Both the position numbers and the translations under genes were made by a program. Source: Thermoplasmatales archaeon ex4484_36 (GTDB taxonomy: Archaea; Thermoplasmatota; Penumbrarchaeia; Penumbrarchaeales; EX4484-36). Taken from it: 8,658 bases of DNA. Location: NCBI GenBank assembly GCA_002254765.1, contig NJDV01000051.1, positions 1 to 8,658 of the forward strand, read 5' to 3'. Each line of letters starts with the position of its first letter. The stretch's first letter is position 1. The notes beneath the pieces are model-generated. The model had not been told where the DNA came from. It was given only the letters and a program-made list of their open reading frames with translations, and did not search any database. Of the stretch, positions 1-5,468 are shown piece by piece.

Positions 1-134
1 TTCTTTGAGCAGCGGGGGCACCGGTATCTGCCCTTCTTCATTTTTTCGATCTCAAGAATTCTGTTCTTAACGCTGACGCCGTAGCGTGCGCCGAAACGTG
101 CAGTCGAACCGCGCTTCTTGGTTCTTCTTGACAT
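1..134 (-). CDS. rpl37ae: Ribosomal protein eL43 (L37Ae), N-terminal part
   Basis: Zinc-binding protein of the large ribosomal subunit, cut by the left window edge after 44 residues (family length is roughly 80-95). The start MSRRTKKRGS, followed by TARFGARYG and a basic helix, is typical of the archaeal family. C39 and C42 (RCPRC) are the first half of the four-cysteine zinc ribbon; the second pair lies outside the window. It is the last gene visible of the exosome block, 49 nt after rrp42, an order well known in Euryarchaeota. The start is not certain: a GTG lies two codons upstream, right after an in-frame TAG, and the GGTGG/GGAG stretch touches the ATG instead of sitting about 7 nt away. 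I prefer the ATG because MSRRTKK matches the family. Confidence 0.93.
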   Translation of the reverse strand, partial: MSRRTKKRGSTARFGARYGVSVKNRILEIEKMKKGRYRCPRCSK

Positions 135-170
135 CTCCACCTACCCCACGGGGATATGCCCAACGCTCAA

Positions 171-182
171 TCAAATATAAAA
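171..182 (-). promoter_or_regulatory. Candidate internal TATA box for rpl37ae
   Basis: Read on the minus strand, TTTTATATTTGA begins two bases after the rrp42 stop codon. An archaeal TATA box places transcription start about 25 nt downstream, near 152-153, which would leave a leader of about 18 nt before the ribosomal protein ATG. This would let eL43 be made independently of the exosome genes. The position and base content fit. No further promoter element is visible, so this is inference. Confidence 0.45.
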
Positions 183-183
183 C

Positions 184-984
184 TTACTCCTCCTTCCCCG
201 CCCTCTCAATCTCCCAGAGAAGCGAACGGAGCTGCCTGCCGAACCTGATGGACTTCTCTATGCACTCCTCCACCTCCTTAAGCGAGAAGCCGCCACCTAT
301 GCCTTTCTGCATGGCTCTTATGTTGCCGTCTAAGTCCGTCGTCACCGTGAGGCGGGATCTTGCCACGCTCTCCTCCTCCGCCGTGGGGTCAACTGCTATG
401 GCCTTTCCCAGCTTAACGAAGGTTGTTGAGATAGGAATCTCCCTCAACTTCAGGGGGTGATTCTCACCAAGCCCGTAGGTCTCTGCCGGAACAACCGCAG
501 TCTCAAGGGCCTTCACAGCCCCGATGGTCCCTGCATCAAAGAGGTTGCCATCGTAGTCTAGAACGTGTATGTCTATGAAAAGGACCCACACCTTCTCCCC
601 GGGGGTGATAACAAGGTCCTCTAGGGGAAGGGCCCCGCTCTCCCTTATCCCTCTATCTATAACTCTTGCCATCTCTATCGCCTCGGCCCCTGGGGGCCCA
701 GGCTCAATAAAGGGGGAGGCCATGGGTATGAGCTCTAAGTTGGTTGTCATGACCCCCTTATCGGGCGAATCGGGATAGGGCTCCCCCGGCTGCATCTTTA
801 TGCCAACAACCACCTCCGTGTTTCCCAGCCTCACCCGGGCGGAACCCTCAGCGGTCCCGATGACTCCGGTCTCTACTGTTATGTCCCTGAACTGGTCAAG
901 TACACGGCCGTCCCTTCTCTTCCCCTTCTCAGCCAGGCGAAATATGTACTCCCTTGTAAGCTCCGATATAACGTTATAGTGCAT
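184..984 (-). CDS. rrp42: Exosome complex subunit Rrp42 (RNase PH-like, structural)
   Basis: Partner of Rrp41 in the hexameric RNase PH ring of the archaeal exosome, which trims and degrades RNA from the 3' end in the cytoplasm. In this family Rrp42 lacks the catalytic site but shapes the active pocket and binds RNA. The 266 residues span the usual length. KGKRRDGR (about 20-27) opens the RNase PH fold, and IDRGIRESGAL (109-119) and the DIHVLDYDGNLFDA stretch (138-151) are characteristic. I place the start at 984, not at the in-frame ATG at 990. GGAGG (992-996) lies exactly 7 nt from 984 but only one base from 990, and 7 nt is the spacing seen at several neighbours. The gene starts 2 nt after the rrp41 stop (987-989), so translation is probably coupled, giving matched subunit amounts. 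Confidence 0.96.
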   Translation of the reverse strand: MHYNVISELTREYIFRLAEKGKRRDGRVLDQFRDITVETGVIGTAEGSARVRLGNTEVVVGIKMQPGEPYPDSPDKGVMTTNLELIPMASPFIEPGPPGAEAIEMARVIDRGIRESGALPLEDLVITPGEKVWVLFIDIHVLDYDGNLFDAGTIGAVKALETAVVPAETYGLGENHPLKLREIPISTTFVKLGKAIAVDPTAEEESVARSRLTVTTDLDGNIRAMQKGIGGGFSLKEVEECIEKSIRFGRQLRSLLWEIERAGKEE

Positions 985-986
985 TC

Positions 987-1937
987 TCATCCCTCCATGA
1001 ACTCTTCACCCATCTCCAGAAGCTCTGTCTCCGGAACCTCCTCTTCAGCGGTCTCCTCTGCCACCTCTTCGGCCTCCTCTCCCAGGGGGGCCTCTTCTTC
1101 CGGTGCCTCCGCCTCTTCCGGGGCCCCCTCCTCAAGAAGTTCTGTCTTCTCAGAGGGGATCTCTGTTCTCTCAACCGCCGACTGAAGGGTTTCCTTGTCA
1201 AGAAGTTCCTCGGTTCTCACCATATATTTCTCCATGAGGGCCTTCTTCTGTAGTTCATATATAGTTTTGCACGCATCGTAGGCCATCTTCAGGCCTTCCT
1301 TCACCTCCTCCGGCGTCATTTTTCCGTCCATCTGAAGCAGAACGAGCTCCCCGGTCCGGGGGATTATAGCTATGGGCATATCCGCCTCGCCGAGGTTGTC
1401 CTCCTCTTTGAAAAGATCGAGTACGACCTTGCCCCCCACTTTGCCCACAGCGCATGCGGGTATCAGGTCCCGCATGGGTATCCCCGCATCGGCAAGGGCC
1501 ACGCTCGCCGCTGTTAGTGCAGCGCACCTGGTGCCGGCGTCTGCCTGGAGAACCTCCAGGTAGACGTCTATGGTTGTCCTCGGAAACCTCTCAACGAGAA
1601 CCACGGACTCTAGGGCTTCTGAGAGGACCTTGGATATCTCTATGGACCTTCTGTCCGGGCCGGGCCTTTTCCTGTCCTGCACGGAGAAGGCGGCCATGTT
1701 GTACCTGCACTGCACTATCGCCCTCTGGGGGTTCTGTAGGTGGCGGGGGTGAACCTCTCTGGGGCCGTAAACCGCAGCTAGCACTTTGTTCTTACCCCAT
1801 TCCACATATGCTGAGCCGTCGGCCCTGTGGAGCACTCCAGCCATTATCTTGATGGGGCGTAGCTCGCCGGGTAGTCTTCCGTCGAGCCTGCGACCCTTTT
1901 CGTCTAACAGTACTATCTCCTGGTTATCCGTTCCCAT
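987..1937 (-). CDS. rrp41: Exosome catalytic subunit Rrp41 with acidic C-terminal extension
   Basis: Phosphorolytic 3'-5' exoribonuclease subunit of the exosome ring; with Rrp42 it degrades RNA or adds A-rich tails. The RNase PH core fills residues 1-240: GRRLDGR (15-21), DRRSIEISK (95-103, RNA-contacting arginines), the phosphate-binding AGTRC (134-138), and EADMPIAI (184-191). D186 aligns with the catalytic aspartate of archaeal Rrp41. The family usually ends near 245 residues, but this protein has 316. Residues 242-316 are an added tail rich in Glu, Ala and Pro that is likely disordered. The start is supported by GGAGG (1945-1949) 7 nt before ATG. The gap to rrp4 is 62 nt with no clear promoter. 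Its stop overlaps the alternative ATG of rrp42 as ATGA. Confidence 0.97.
   Translation of the reverse strand: MGTDNQEIVLLDEKGRRLDGRLPGELRPIKIMAGVLHRADGSAYVEWGKNKVLAAVYGPREVHPRHLQNPQRAIVQCRYNMAAFSVQDRKRPGPDRRSIEISKVLSEALESVVLVERFPRTTIDVYLEVLQADAGTRCAALTAASVALADAGIPMRDLIPACAVGKVGGKVVLDLFKEEDNLGEADMPIAIIPRTGELVLLQMDGKMTPEEVKEGLKMAYDACKTIYELQKKALMEKYMVRTEELLDKETLQSAVERTEIPSEKTELLEEGAPEEAEAPEEEAPLGEEAEEVAEETAEEEVPETELLEMGEEFMEG
992..996 (-). promoter_or_regulatory. Shine-Dalgarno site that decides the rrp42 start
   Basis: GGAGG on the minus strand, embedded in the last codons of rrp41. It is 7 nt from the ATG at 984 and 1 nt from the ATG at 990, so it selects the inner start. Confidence 0.75.
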
Positions 1938-1999
1938 ATAAAAACCTCCGTAACTTCTTCCCTAGCTTTCTCTTTCCATATCCTACATTTCTCAACGCT

Positions 2000-2761
2000 T
2001 CATCTCCTGGAGGATGTCTCTCTTGCCCTCTCAACATCAGCAGCACCACCGCCCAGTCTCTCCGCGACCTCCGCAGTAAGGCCGCTGAAATGAGAGTGGT
2101 TTTCTATATACTTTAAGACCTCCTCCACCGCTCTTATCTTTTCCATATCCCCAGATATCCAAATCCTTCCGTTCTGTCCAACTATTATCTGGCACTTGCT
2201 AAGGCTCTTGATCATAGCTATCATGGAGCCTTTGCGGCCTATCACCCTGGGGATCTTGGAGGGGGCAATGGTTGTTATGACCCCCCCATGAAGCTTCTTC
2301 AGTCCTGGCCCCTTCATGGTAACCTGAACATGGGAGGTGTCGTCCTTGTACAGTATCTTCAGGGCGGCCACGTCTCCCACCTTGAAATACCTCCCCGTGG
2401 CACCGAAGTCCACCTTCCAGGGAGTCTCTGTGATGTGAAGGGGAGCCGGATTGGGACCGTTTATGTCAAAGAGCCATGTGGTCGGTCCCAGATCCATTAC
2501 GATTCCTATGACCAGATCTCCCTCTTTAGGATCGTATTTTCCGGAGAGCGGAATGATGTTTATGGTATTTTTCCCTTTGATATTCCTAATCTCCTTGAGA
2601 CCCAGCTTCGTGGCGTAGTACCTATCGCCGTCCCTGTACACCCACCTACCGGCTCTGTAGGCTCCTTCTGCCACAAGCTGACCGGGGATGACAATTTCTC
2701 CTTTCAGCTGTTTTATCTCTCCTGCCGAAATCTTCTCCATAACTATCACAACCTTATCCAT
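2000..2761 (-). CDS. rrp4: Exosome RNA-binding cap subunit Rrp4 (S1 and KH domains)
   Basis: Cap protein on the exosome ring; it binds RNA, preferring A-rich tails in known archaeal complexes, and feeds it into the central channel. The 253 residues show the expected order: an N-terminal strand domain with IVIPGQLVAEG (23-33), an S1 domain (about 76-148, beginning KEGDLVIGIV), and a KH domain (about 158-222) whose GRKG loop at 175-178 is the GxxG nucleic-acid clamp. The C-terminal tail after 223 is charged and not conserved. The ATG directly abuts the sbds TAG stop with zero gap and no Shine-Dalgarno site at the usual distance. Translation probably depends on termination-reinitiation. An internal ATG at codon 8 is an alternative start. 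Confidence 0.96.
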   Translation of the reverse strand: MDKVVIVMEKISAGEIKQLKGEIVIPGQLVAEGAYRAGRWVYRDGDRYYATKLGLKEIRNIKGKNTINIIPLSGKYDPKEGDLVIGIVMDLGPTTWLFDINGPNPAPLHITETPWKVDFGATGRYFKVGDVAALKILYKDDTSHVQVTMKGPGLKKLHGGVITTIAPSKIPRVIGRKGSMIAMIKSLSKCQIIVGQNGRIWISGDMEKIRAVEEVLKYIENHSHFSGLTAEVAERLGGGAADVERARETSSRR

Positions 2762-3460
2762 CTATTTCAGTATCCTAGTCTCTATCTCGCCGTGTGTCTT
2801 TTTGTTTATGACGTCAAAGAAGTCTCCCTGCATCCCCGCAGGTATCTCCACAAGACACATCCAGTTTCCATCCTTGTCCCATTCCTCCCTAAGAATCTTT
2901 CCCATACCCCTCACCTCACCATATATCTTGCCCATAAGTTCCCCGGGGCATTTTATTGCGACCTTTACCTTCTCAATCCTTATGGGAATGACACGACTGA
3001 GCGCATGCATTATATCCTGGATCTGCTCCTCCACCTCCTTGAAGGGGTCTATATGAACCTTGGCCTCCTCCATGGCCGCCTTGAGTCTCTGGGGGGGATG
3101 AGGGGTGCCTGTCTGGGGGTTTATGCAGTTCCGCGCTAGGAAGGCTATAATCTGGTTTTCTTTCTCCTCCCTCAGCCTCCGGCGCTGCTCGGTGGTGAGG
3201 TGAATCTCACCCTCCCTGATTATTCTCTCAGCGATTGTGAGGAAATCTGCCTTACCGAAGTACTCCTCTATCAGGTGCTCGGACGCTCGTTCGCCCTTTC
3301 TGGCATCTTTGAATACTGCATCTATCACAAAGTGATCCTCGCTCAGCTCCACCTCCTCGCCCCTCTTTATCCTGAAAGCCGCCTCAGGTTCGACGAGGAT
3401 TTCAAATCGGTTACCATCCTTCTCATACCTTGCAATGATGGCATCATCCAGACTTACCAT
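2762..3460 (-). CDS. sbds: Ribosome maturation factor SBDS (Sdo1 family)
   Basis: Archaeal orthologue of the Shwachman-Bodian-Diamond protein. The eukaryotic members work with an EF-2-like GTPase to remove the anti-association factor eIF6 from new 60S subunits; a similar job on the 50S subunit is assumed here. The 232 residues are of normal length and divide into the FYSH domain (about 1-88, with the early SLDDAIIARYEKDGNRFEI), a helical middle domain (89-160) and a ferredoxin-like C-terminal domain (161-232). The hallmark INPQTGTPHPPQRLKAAME lies at 113-131. GGGGG (3468-3472), able to pair with CCUCC through one G-U pair, sits 7 nt before the ATG. The gene lies 26 nt after psmA and directly abuts rrp4, the standard position in the exosome block. 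Confidence 0.97.
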   Translation of the reverse strand: MVSLDDAIIARYEKDGNRFEILVEPEAAFRIKRGEEVELSEDHFVIDAVFKDARKGERASEHLIEEYFGKADFLTIAERIIREGEIHLTTEQRRRLREEKENQIIAFLARNCINPQTGTPHPPQRLKAAMEEAKVHIDPFKEVEEQIQDIMHALSRVIPIRIEKVKVAIKCPGELMGKIYGEVRGMGKILREEWDKDGNWMCLVEIPAGMQGDFFDVINKKTHGEIETRILK

Positions 3461-3486
3461 GCGAAAACCCCCATGGAACCCACCAA

Positions 3487-4209
3487 TTACTTCTTCTTGA
3501 GGACCTCTCCCAGGTACTTTCCGACGTCCTTTTTCGGAAGTTTGTGGAACTTCACATCCTTCTTGACTAGGGCGATCTCAACAGAGTTTTCGGAGAGCTC
3601 CTCCTCCGCCGCCGCCTGAAGTGCCTCAAGGCCCAGCTTTATCGCGGATGCCTGGGGCATCTTCTCGCGGTACTTCTCCTCGAATATTTCAAGAACGATG
3701 TTCCTGCCGGCACCTATAGATGACGCCTTATAGGCCATCATCGCCCCGGAGGGATCGGTCTCATAGAGGTGAAGTCCCAGATGATCTACCCCTGCCACGA
3801 GAAGTGCAGTTCCAAAGGGTCTCACCCCGCCGTACTGGGTATAGGTTTGTTTATAATCACATATTTTCTTCACCAGGGTCTCAACCAGTATGTTCTCGTT
3901 GTACGTTATCTTGTTTATCTGGGCCTCAATTCTAGCCCTGTCAACGAGGACTCTGGCATCCGCAACAAGGCCGGAGGTGGCACATCCGATATAGTCATCC
4001 AGCGTGAATATCTTCTCAATGGCCTCCGGCTCTATCAGTCTGGATGTTACTCTCTTATCCACTATCAGAACTACCCCATCTCTGAACTTAAGCCCTACGG
4101 TGGTGGTGCCCCTCTTAACAGCCTCTCTGGCATACTCTACCTGGAAGAGCCTTCCATCGGGAGAGAAAACAGTTATTGCCCGATCATATGCCATATTTCC
4201 CGGTTGCAT
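3487..4209 (-). CDS. psmA: 20S proteasome alpha subunit
   Basis: Forms the outer, non-catalytic seven-membered rings of the archaeal 20S proteasome and gates substrate entry. With 240 residues it has the family signature from Y8 through A27 ([20 protein letters not shown]): the gate tyrosine, aspartate and arginine sit at 8-10. K66 and L81 align with the pocket residues that take the HbYX tail of regulatory ATPases such as PAN in Thermoplasma. [11 protein letters not shown] (123-133) is also typical. I start at 4209 instead of the in-frame ATG at 4215. GAGG (4217-4220) lies 7 nt from 4209 but only one base from 4215, and [10 protein letters not shown] matches family N-termini and restores the K66 numbering. 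It is the first gene of the minus-strand block, with its own TATA box upstream. Confidence 0.98.
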   Translation of the reverse strand: MQPGNMAYDRAITVFSPDGRLFQVEYAREAVKRGTTTVGLKFRDGVVLIVDKRVTSRLIEPEAIEKIFTLDDYIGCATSGLVADARVLVDRARIEAQINKITYNENILVETLVKKICDYKQTYTQYGGVRPFGTALLVAGVDHLGLHLYETDPSGAMMAYKASSIGAGRNIVLEIFEEKYREKMPQASAIKLGLEALQAAAEEELSENSVEIALVKKDVKFHKLPKKDVGKYLGEVLKKK

Positions 4210-4216
4210 TTCCATC

Positions 4217-4220
4217 CCTC
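4217..4220 (-). promoter_or_regulatory. Shine-Dalgarno site that decides the psmA start
   Basis: GAGG on the minus strand within AAAAAAGAGGG. It is 7 nt from the ATG at 4209, and too close to the ATG at 4215 to serve it. Confidence 0.7.
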
Positions 4221-4265
4221 TTTTTTAATACACCATCCAGTCTTTTTTTCCTTCTTTGAGGGGGC

Positions 4266-4273
4266 ATTATAAA
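4266..4273 (-). promoter_or_regulatory. TATA box of the psmA-exosome operon
   Basis: TTTATAAT on the minus strand. Start of transcription is expected about 25 nt downstream, near 4244, giving a leader of about 35 nt that contains the Shine-Dalgarno site. It is the best TATA match on this strand upstream of psmA. The AT-rich box at 4284-4295 could also be read on this strand and is the alternative. Confidence 0.55.
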
Positions 4274-4283
4274 CCATCATAGA

Positions 4284-4295
4284 TTATATATTTAT
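4284..4295 (+). promoter_or_regulatory. TATA box of the tRNA-thiolation gene (leaderless)
   Basis: TTATATATTTAT centred about 26 nt before the ATG at 4315. This predicts transcription start on or next to the ATG, so the mRNA would be leaderless. No Shine-Dalgarno sequence precedes the ATG, which agrees. Confidence 0.65.
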
Positions 4296-4311
4296 TGGGA
4301 GCAATCTCCCA
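4296..4311. promoter_or_regulatory. Inverted repeat between TATA box and start codon
   Basis: TGGGAG (4296-4301), loop CAAT, CTCCCA (4306-4311): perfect 6-bp arms between the TATA box and the ATG, where an archaeal repressor would block polymerase recruitment. If transcription starts near 4314 the repeat is not transcribed, so an operator is more likely than an RNA hairpin. Nothing in the sequence identifies a regulator. Confidence 0.35.
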
Positions 4312-4314
4312 GAC

Positions 4315-5142
4315 ATGAAGTGCTCAAGGTGTGGGAGCGATGCAGTGATCTTCTACCCCCAGAGCAGACAGGCGCTCTGCACTGAGCACCTACAGGAGTA
4401 CCTTCTGCGGAAGGTGACAAGGGCGATCAGAAGGTTCAAGATGCTAGAGAGGGGCGAGAAGGTTCTGGTGGCTGTCTCCGGGGGAAAGGATTCACTCCTT
4501 CTGTGGTATCTTCTCAAAGAACTGGGACACACCGTGGAGGGGGTTCATATAAACCTGGGCCTGGGGGACTACTCAAAGCTCTCGGAGGAGGTCAGCAGGA
4601 GATTCGCCGAACGGATAGGGTGCCGACTTCAGGTCATCGGGGTAGAGGAAGACTACGGCATTAATATAGTGGGCACCTCCCGAAGGCTTCACAGGCCTCC
4701 CTGCTCCGTGTGCGGCACGGTAAAGAGGTATGTTCTGAATAAGGCTGCTGTAGAGAGCGGCAGCGTTCTGGCGACCGGACACAATCTGGATGACGAGGCT
4801 GCCACACTGATGGGAAACATACTTTCCTGGAACCTAGAACAACTAAGAAGGGCCTCCCCCGCCCTCCCCTCAAACCACCCCAAGCTCGCGAGGAGGATTA
4901 AACCTCTCATTTACATCACGGAGAAGGAGAGCGCCACCTTTTGCCTCGCCAGAGGAATTGAATACGTACTTCCGGAGTGCCCCTACAGCTTAGCTGCAAG
5001 ACTTGCAGTTGTGAAGGATGCCCTAGCAAGAGTTGAGGATAAGAGCCCGGGGACACTGCTTAATTTTGTGGACTCCTTTTACAGAAAGAGGCCGGAATTC
5101 CTCCGAAGTATTTCATTCTGGCCTTCTTTATTGTTCCCGTGA
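4315..5142 (+). CDS. tRNA 2-thiolation protein, TtuA/Ncs6 (TtcA) family, C-terminally truncated
   Basis: ATP-dependent tRNA thiolase. The family activates a uridine by adenylation and replaces its 2-oxygen with sulfur, at U54 (TtuA) or wobble U34 (Ncs6); which one applies here cannot be told. Seen: an N-terminal zinc site (C3, C6, C22, H25), the PP-loop SGGKDS (55-60), C130 and C133 (PPCSVCG) plus C222 (PECPYS), matching the three cysteines that hold the iron-sulfur cluster in TtuA, and TGHNLDDEA (154-162). The C-terminal second zinc ribbon (CxxCG...CxFC) of family members of about 310-320 residues is absent: after residue 262 the chain ends in RSISFWPSLLFP, encoded antisense to the Pop5 gene. 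No other frame downstream restores it. The start follows a TATA box at leaderless distance. It lies divergent from psmA and convergent with rnp2. Confidence 0.93.
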   Translation: MKCSRCGSDAVIFYPQSRQALCTEHLQEYLLRKVTRAIRRFKMLERGEKVLVAVSGGKDSLLLWYLLKELGHTVEGVHINLGLGDYSKLSEEVSRRFAERIGCRLQVIGVEEDYGINIVGTSRRLHRPPCSVCGTVKRYVLNKAAVESGSVLATGHNLDDEAATLMGNILSWNLEQLRRASPALPSNHPKLARRIKPLIYITEKESATFCLARGIEYVLPECPYSLAARLAVVKDALARVEDKSPGTLLNFVDSFYRKRPEFLRSISFWPSLLFP

Positions 5143-5386
5143 CACCAATCGTTCTTAAGGTGGTCTTCCCCTGTCCCCCCGCCCACCTCAGCTCAATGTT
5201 CAGATATTCTACTGCCTTCTCCTTTGATCTGTGATCTGTTCTTATAATGGCCTTTTTGCCATCATAGTAGATGAGCCAGAGCTCACCTCCACCTTTAAAG
5301 CTCTTCAAGTAGTCCACAAGCTCCCTCTGGCTCAGCCCCCCCTCGACCTCCACGATTACATACCTCCTTCTCTTATCCCTCACCAT
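5060..5386 (-). CDS. rnp2: RNase P protein component 2 (Pop5/Rnp2)
   Basis: Protein subunit of archaeal RNase P, which removes the 5' leader of pre-tRNA; Pop5 pairs with Rpp30 and supports the catalytic RNA. The 108 residues fit the family: a basic start MVRDKRRRYVIVEVEG, then LWLIYYDGKKAIIRTDHR (36-53), and near the end the typical GVTGTIKKARMKYF (81-94). Residues 95-108 go beyond the usual core and overlap antisense the 3' end of the tRNA-thiolation gene, by 83 nt in all. GGTG (5394-5397) lies 7 nt before the ATG. In many Euryarchaeota this gene is directly upstream of psmA on the same strand; here a plus-strand gene lies between them. The usual partner gene for Rpp30 is not seen next to it. 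Confidence 0.88.
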   Translation of the reverse strand: MVRDKRRRYVIVEVEGGLSQRELVDYLKSFKGGGELWLIYYDGKKAIIRTDHRSKEKAVEYLNIELRWAGGQGKTTLRTIGVTGTIKKARMKYFGGIPASFCKRSPQN

Positions 5387-5393
5387 TTTAAAA

Positions 5394-5411
5394 CACCGTT
5401 TTTAACCGGTG
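5394..5411. promoter_or_regulatory. Dyad flanking a T-rich box between rnp2 and the secreted-protein gene
   Basis: CACCG (5394-5398) and CGGTG (5407-5411) flank TTTTTAAC. The core resembles a TATA box for the plus strand, with transcription start expected near 5427 and a leader of about 40 nt. The left arm, read on the minus strand, is the GGTG I assign as the rnp2 ribosome-binding site. It may be a shared operator or promoter of two diverging genes; this is inference from symmetry and position only. Confidence 0.35.
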
Positions 5412-5425
5412 AGACCTCCATGCAG

Positions 5426-5447
5426 AGGGGTGTTCTGTGAAACCCCT
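5426..5447 (+). repeat. Inverted repeat in the leader of the secreted-protein gene
   Basis: AGGGGT (5426-5431) and ACCCCT (5442-5447) are complementary across a 10-nt loop, 21 nt before the ATG at 5469. It could form a small hairpin in the 5' leader. No terminator-like T run follows. Confidence 0.3.
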
Positions 5448-5468
5448 GTTCTAAACAAGGTGTTTGGG

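Noticed and set aside
1454..1852. Plus-strand reading frame of 132 codons
   Set aside because: Antisense to the conserved rrp41 core; its composition is a shadow of that gene.
1938..1948. AT-rich TTTTTATA before rrp41 as a promoter
   Set aside because: It sits between the Shine-Dalgarno site and the ATG; transcription would start about 20 nt inside the gene.
2288..3139. Long plus-strand reading frame of 283 codons
   Set aside because: It lies entirely antisense to rrp4 and sbds, crosses from one to the other, shows no family features and has no proper start context.
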